64,000 nt of DNA from Salipaludibacillus sp. CUR1. Lineage in GTDB: Bacteria > Bacillota > Bacilli > Bacillales > Salisediminibacteriaceae. Of this stretch, positions 62,266 to 64,000 are shown piece by piece (positions within the stretch are counted from its first letter, which is position 1; every line of letters begins with the position of its first letter). Under the pieces are notes generated by a model. That model was not told the DNA's origin. It did no database searches and worked only from the letters and a program-made list of their open reading frames with translations. Location of the stretch: NCBI RefSeq assembly GCF_021028955.1, contig NZ_JAIWPE010000025.1:96859-160858 (forward strand), read 5' to 3'. The position numbers were made by a program, and so were the translations under genes.

Positions 62266-63417
62266 TTATGCCAGTCTTTCTATAATTGTTGCATTAGCCA
62301 TTCCCATACCTTCACAAATAGCAAGTAAACCATACCTTTCTTGCGACCTTTCCAGTTCATGGACAAGGCTGGCCATCAGTTTCGTTCCTGTAGCTCCGAG
62401 CGGATGCCCCAAGGCAATAGCCCCTCCGTTTACATTCAATCTTTTCGGATCAGCCCCTGTTTCTCTCAACCAGGCCAGAGGGACAGGAGCAAAAGCTTCA
62501 TTCACCTCATACCTTCCAATGTCATCTATTTGCATCCCCGCTTTTTCCAATACTTTCTTCGTTGCTTCAATAGGACCTGTAAGCATTAATGTAGGATCAG
62601 AGCCGATGACTGTTCGGGCAATAATACGCGCTTTAGGTTTTAAGCCTGCTTTTTCAGCCATATCCCGGGACATAAGCAGAACGGCAGATGCTCCGTCACT
62701 TATTTGACTAGCATTACCTGCTGTAATGACTCCGCCTTCTTTAAATACCGGCTTTAAACTGGTTAAGGCTTCCAAAGTGGCATCTGCCCGTGGGCCTTCA
62801 TCGGTATCAAAGATGCTTTTAGTGCCTCTCCCGTCATAAACTGAAACAGGGACTATTTCTCTGGAGAACTTGCCTGAGCGAATTGCATCACAAGCTTTAT
62901 GATGGCTTTCCAATGCAAACTGATCCAGCTCTTCCCTTTTAAACCCCCATTTTTCCGCTATTCGTTCTGCTGACTCTCCTTGATTAATTATTTCGTATTT
63001 ATCAGTTAGCCGGCTGCTTTGTTTTGTCTCTCCAATTGCAGAAAACATCGGCTCCCTTGTCATACTTTCTATCCCTCCGGCAATGGCAATATCCATGTCT
63101 CCGCTTATTATTGCCTGGGAGGCAAAGTGCAAAGCTTGCTGGCTTGATCCGCACTGCCGGTCAATCGTTACTCCCGGAACACTTTCAGGGAATCCGGCAA
63201 TTAGTGCAGATGTCCGTGCTACATTTCCTGCCTGTTCACCTGCCTGTGTCACACAGCCTAAAATGACATCCTCTATCATCCTGCTTTCTATACCTGCCCT
63301 TTCAACCACATGTTCAAGCACTTCAGCAGCCAATTCATCAGCTCTTTTGTGAGCCAGACTTCCTTTTCTTTTTCCTGCAGCCGTTCTTACTGCTTCAATA
63401 ATAACAGTTTCCCGCAC
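62266..63417 (-). CDS. acetyl-CoA acetyltransferase / thiolase (FadA-like)
   Basis: Thiolase II fold enzyme. The nucleophile is C89 in DRQCGSSQQAL; the second active-site elements are GHPLGATG with the catalytic histidine and AICEGMGMAN with the base cysteine near the C-terminus. Length 383 is slightly shorter than biosynthetic acetoacetyl-CoA thiolases (about 393) and close to FadA-type 3-ketoacyl-CoA thiolases of beta-oxidation. No beta-oxidation partners are adjacent, so whether it makes acetoacetyl-CoA or degrades fatty acids stays open. Ribosome binding site GGAGGGAT region before ATG. Ends without a clear hairpin. Confidence 0.92.
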   Translation of the reverse strand: MRETVIIEAVRTAAGKRKGSLAHKRADELAAEVLEHVVERAGIESRMIEDVILGCVTQAGEQAGNVARTSALIAGFPESVPGVTIDRQCGSSQQALHFASQAIISGDMDIAIAGGIESMTREPMFSAIGETKQSSRLTDKYEIINQGESAERIAEKWGFKREELDQFALESHHKACDAIRSGKFSREIVPVSVYDGRGTKSIFDTDEGPRADATLEALTSLKPVFKEGGVITAGNASQISDGASAVLLMSRDMAEKAGLKPKARIIARTVIGSDPTLMLTGPIEATKKVLEKAGMQIDDIGRYEVNEAFAPVPLAWLRETGADPKRLNVNGGAIALGHPLGATGTKLMASLVHELERSQERYGLLAICEGMGMANATIIERLA

Positions 63418-63517
63418 TCCTATCCCTCCATTAACTACCTAGTTTATCCATCACTATTAAGTATAAACTGATTAAACCGCTTACAAAAGAACTTTCAGAT
63501 TTATCGGGCAAAAAAAA

Positions 63518-63547
63518 GAGGCTTGCTGTAACTCAGAAGCAAGTCTC
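63518..63547 (-). terminator. terminator of the sda-like gene
   Basis: GAGACTTGCT pairs with AGCAAGCCTC (one G-T), followed on the minus strand by TTTTTTTG, 11 bases past the stop codon. Confidence 0.85.
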
Positions 63548-63558
63548 CTCCAGTCAGT

Positions 63559-63717
63559 TTAAAGAGAATTCTCGGCAGATTTCTTAAATATGATACTTCT
63601 TTTACCCATTTCTTCTTCTAAAATCCGGATAAATTCTTCATCAAGATTTAAATCTAACGCATTTTTGTATACTTCGAATAATTGTTCATCATTTAAATGT
63701 GTAATAGATGAAGACAT
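63559..63717 (-). CDS. sda: Sda-like sporulation checkpoint inhibitor (52 aa)
   Basis: Sda is a tiny helical hairpin that blocks the sporulation kinase KinA when replication is disturbed. This product matches the Sda layout: LNDEQLFEVYKNALDLNLDE then EFIRILEEEMGKRS, against B. subtilis [34 protein letters not shown]. The two helices and the hydrophobic face are kept. It has AAAGGGGAGG about 7 bases before ATG and its own terminator. The extra tail (IIFKKSAENSL) differs from B. subtilis. DnaA boxes, which control sda in B. subtilis, were not found upstream in the visible 280 bases. Confidence 0.85.
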   Translation of the reverse strand: MSSSITHLNDEQLFEVYKNALDLNLDEEFIRILEEEMGKRSIIFKKSAENSL

Positions 63718-64000
63718 CCACAACCCTCCCCTTTCTTAACCCGGGTCGGTTGCACTACCAGCTCCAAACTATTCAAGTGCCCACCTACGAATAGTTTTTC
63801 ATAGCTCCCCAAAGTTCGTTATACGTAAAAATACTAAACCGGCTACTATAATCTAAAAAGTTATTACCCTTTAATATTTTTCATAAACTACTTTTTATTG
63901 TTTCTATTACTATATTAGCATATTTCCCACAAAAAGGAATAAACGTTCCCCTTATTTTTATTAAAAATGGAATATTTTAAATAATTTAATTATTTTGTAA
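63718..64000. other. region upstream of sda
   Basis: AT-rich leader and promoter region. A perfect 9-bp inverted repeat AAACTATTC/GAATAGTTT (63766-63774 and 63789-63797) flanks a loop that reads GTAGGTGGGC on the minus strand. It would fold in the sda 5' untranslated RNA. No open frame is supported. Confidence 0.4.

Noticed and set aside
63718..64000. DnaA boxes upstream of sda
   Set aside because: TTATNCACA-type sites were sought but only poor matches (such as TTATTACCC) are present.

Overview
The window looks like chromosomal core DNA from a facultatively anaerobic, endospore-forming member of the Bacillaceae. Evidence for this: strong Shine-Dalgarno sites (AAAGGAGG type) before nearly every gene, AddAB rather than RecBCD, an Sda-like sporulation checkpoint protein, a YjcZ-like spore peptide, a YteA-like protein, a DUF4025 (YozQ-like) protein, and B12, lysine and c-di-GMP riboswitches of Firmicutes type. 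I cannot name the genus with confidence; a salt- or alkali-adapted relative of Bacillus would fit. I see no rRNA, tRNA, prophage, IS element or CRISPR array.

Layout. 1-2.5 kb: a partial gene end, an old yellow enzyme and a C45 acyltransferase-family protein. 2.5-8.7 kb: one operon, nrdA-nrdB-nrdD-nrdG, joining aerobic class I and anaerobic class III ribonucleotide reductases behind a cobalamin riboswitch, a terminator and NrdR-box-like repeats. 8.8-18.6 kb: a GNAT-like protein, a tandem gamma-glutamylcyclotransferase, adhE with Rex/Fnr-type operators, an unknown polytopic membrane protein, an unknown soluble protein, an ABC-F ATPase and a DUF952 protein. 18.7-22.4 kb: a repeat mosaic, then the glyoxylate-shunt operon aceB-aceA with a palindromic operator. 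22.4-34.3 kb: the recombination operon addB-addA-sbcD-sbcC.

34.4-45.6 kb: an aromatic-acid-exporter-like protein, a flavin monooxygenase with a coupled 29-residue ORF, a TVP38 membrane protein, a D-amino-acid-oxidase-like enzyme, two small charged proteins, a flavodoxin-like reductase, dapA behind a lysine riboswitch, and pflB-pflA with a promoter-overlapping operator like that of adhE. 45.6-64 kb: mostly single-gene units: an AI-2E family permease, an AgcS symporter, prs, a glycerophosphodiesterase, pssA, an SDR, a protein methyltransferase, a YteA-like protein, a c-di-GMP-I riboswitch before a LuxR-type regulator, pfkA, an HtrA-like protease, rlmN, arcA, a thiolase and sda.

Working together. 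Several units suit life across oxygen shifts: class I plus class III RNR, AdhE and PflBA for fermentation with shared redox operators, arginine deiminase, and the glyoxylate shunt for growth on acetate. Small-molecule RNA control is prominent (B12, lysine and c-di-GMP). The observations I rank highest are the B12 plus NrdR-like control of a combined aerobic/anaerobic RNR operon, the c-di-GMP riboswitch in front of an orphan LuxR regulator with a degenerate receiver-like N-terminus, and a dispersed repeat that carries terminators at three convergent or gene-end sites.
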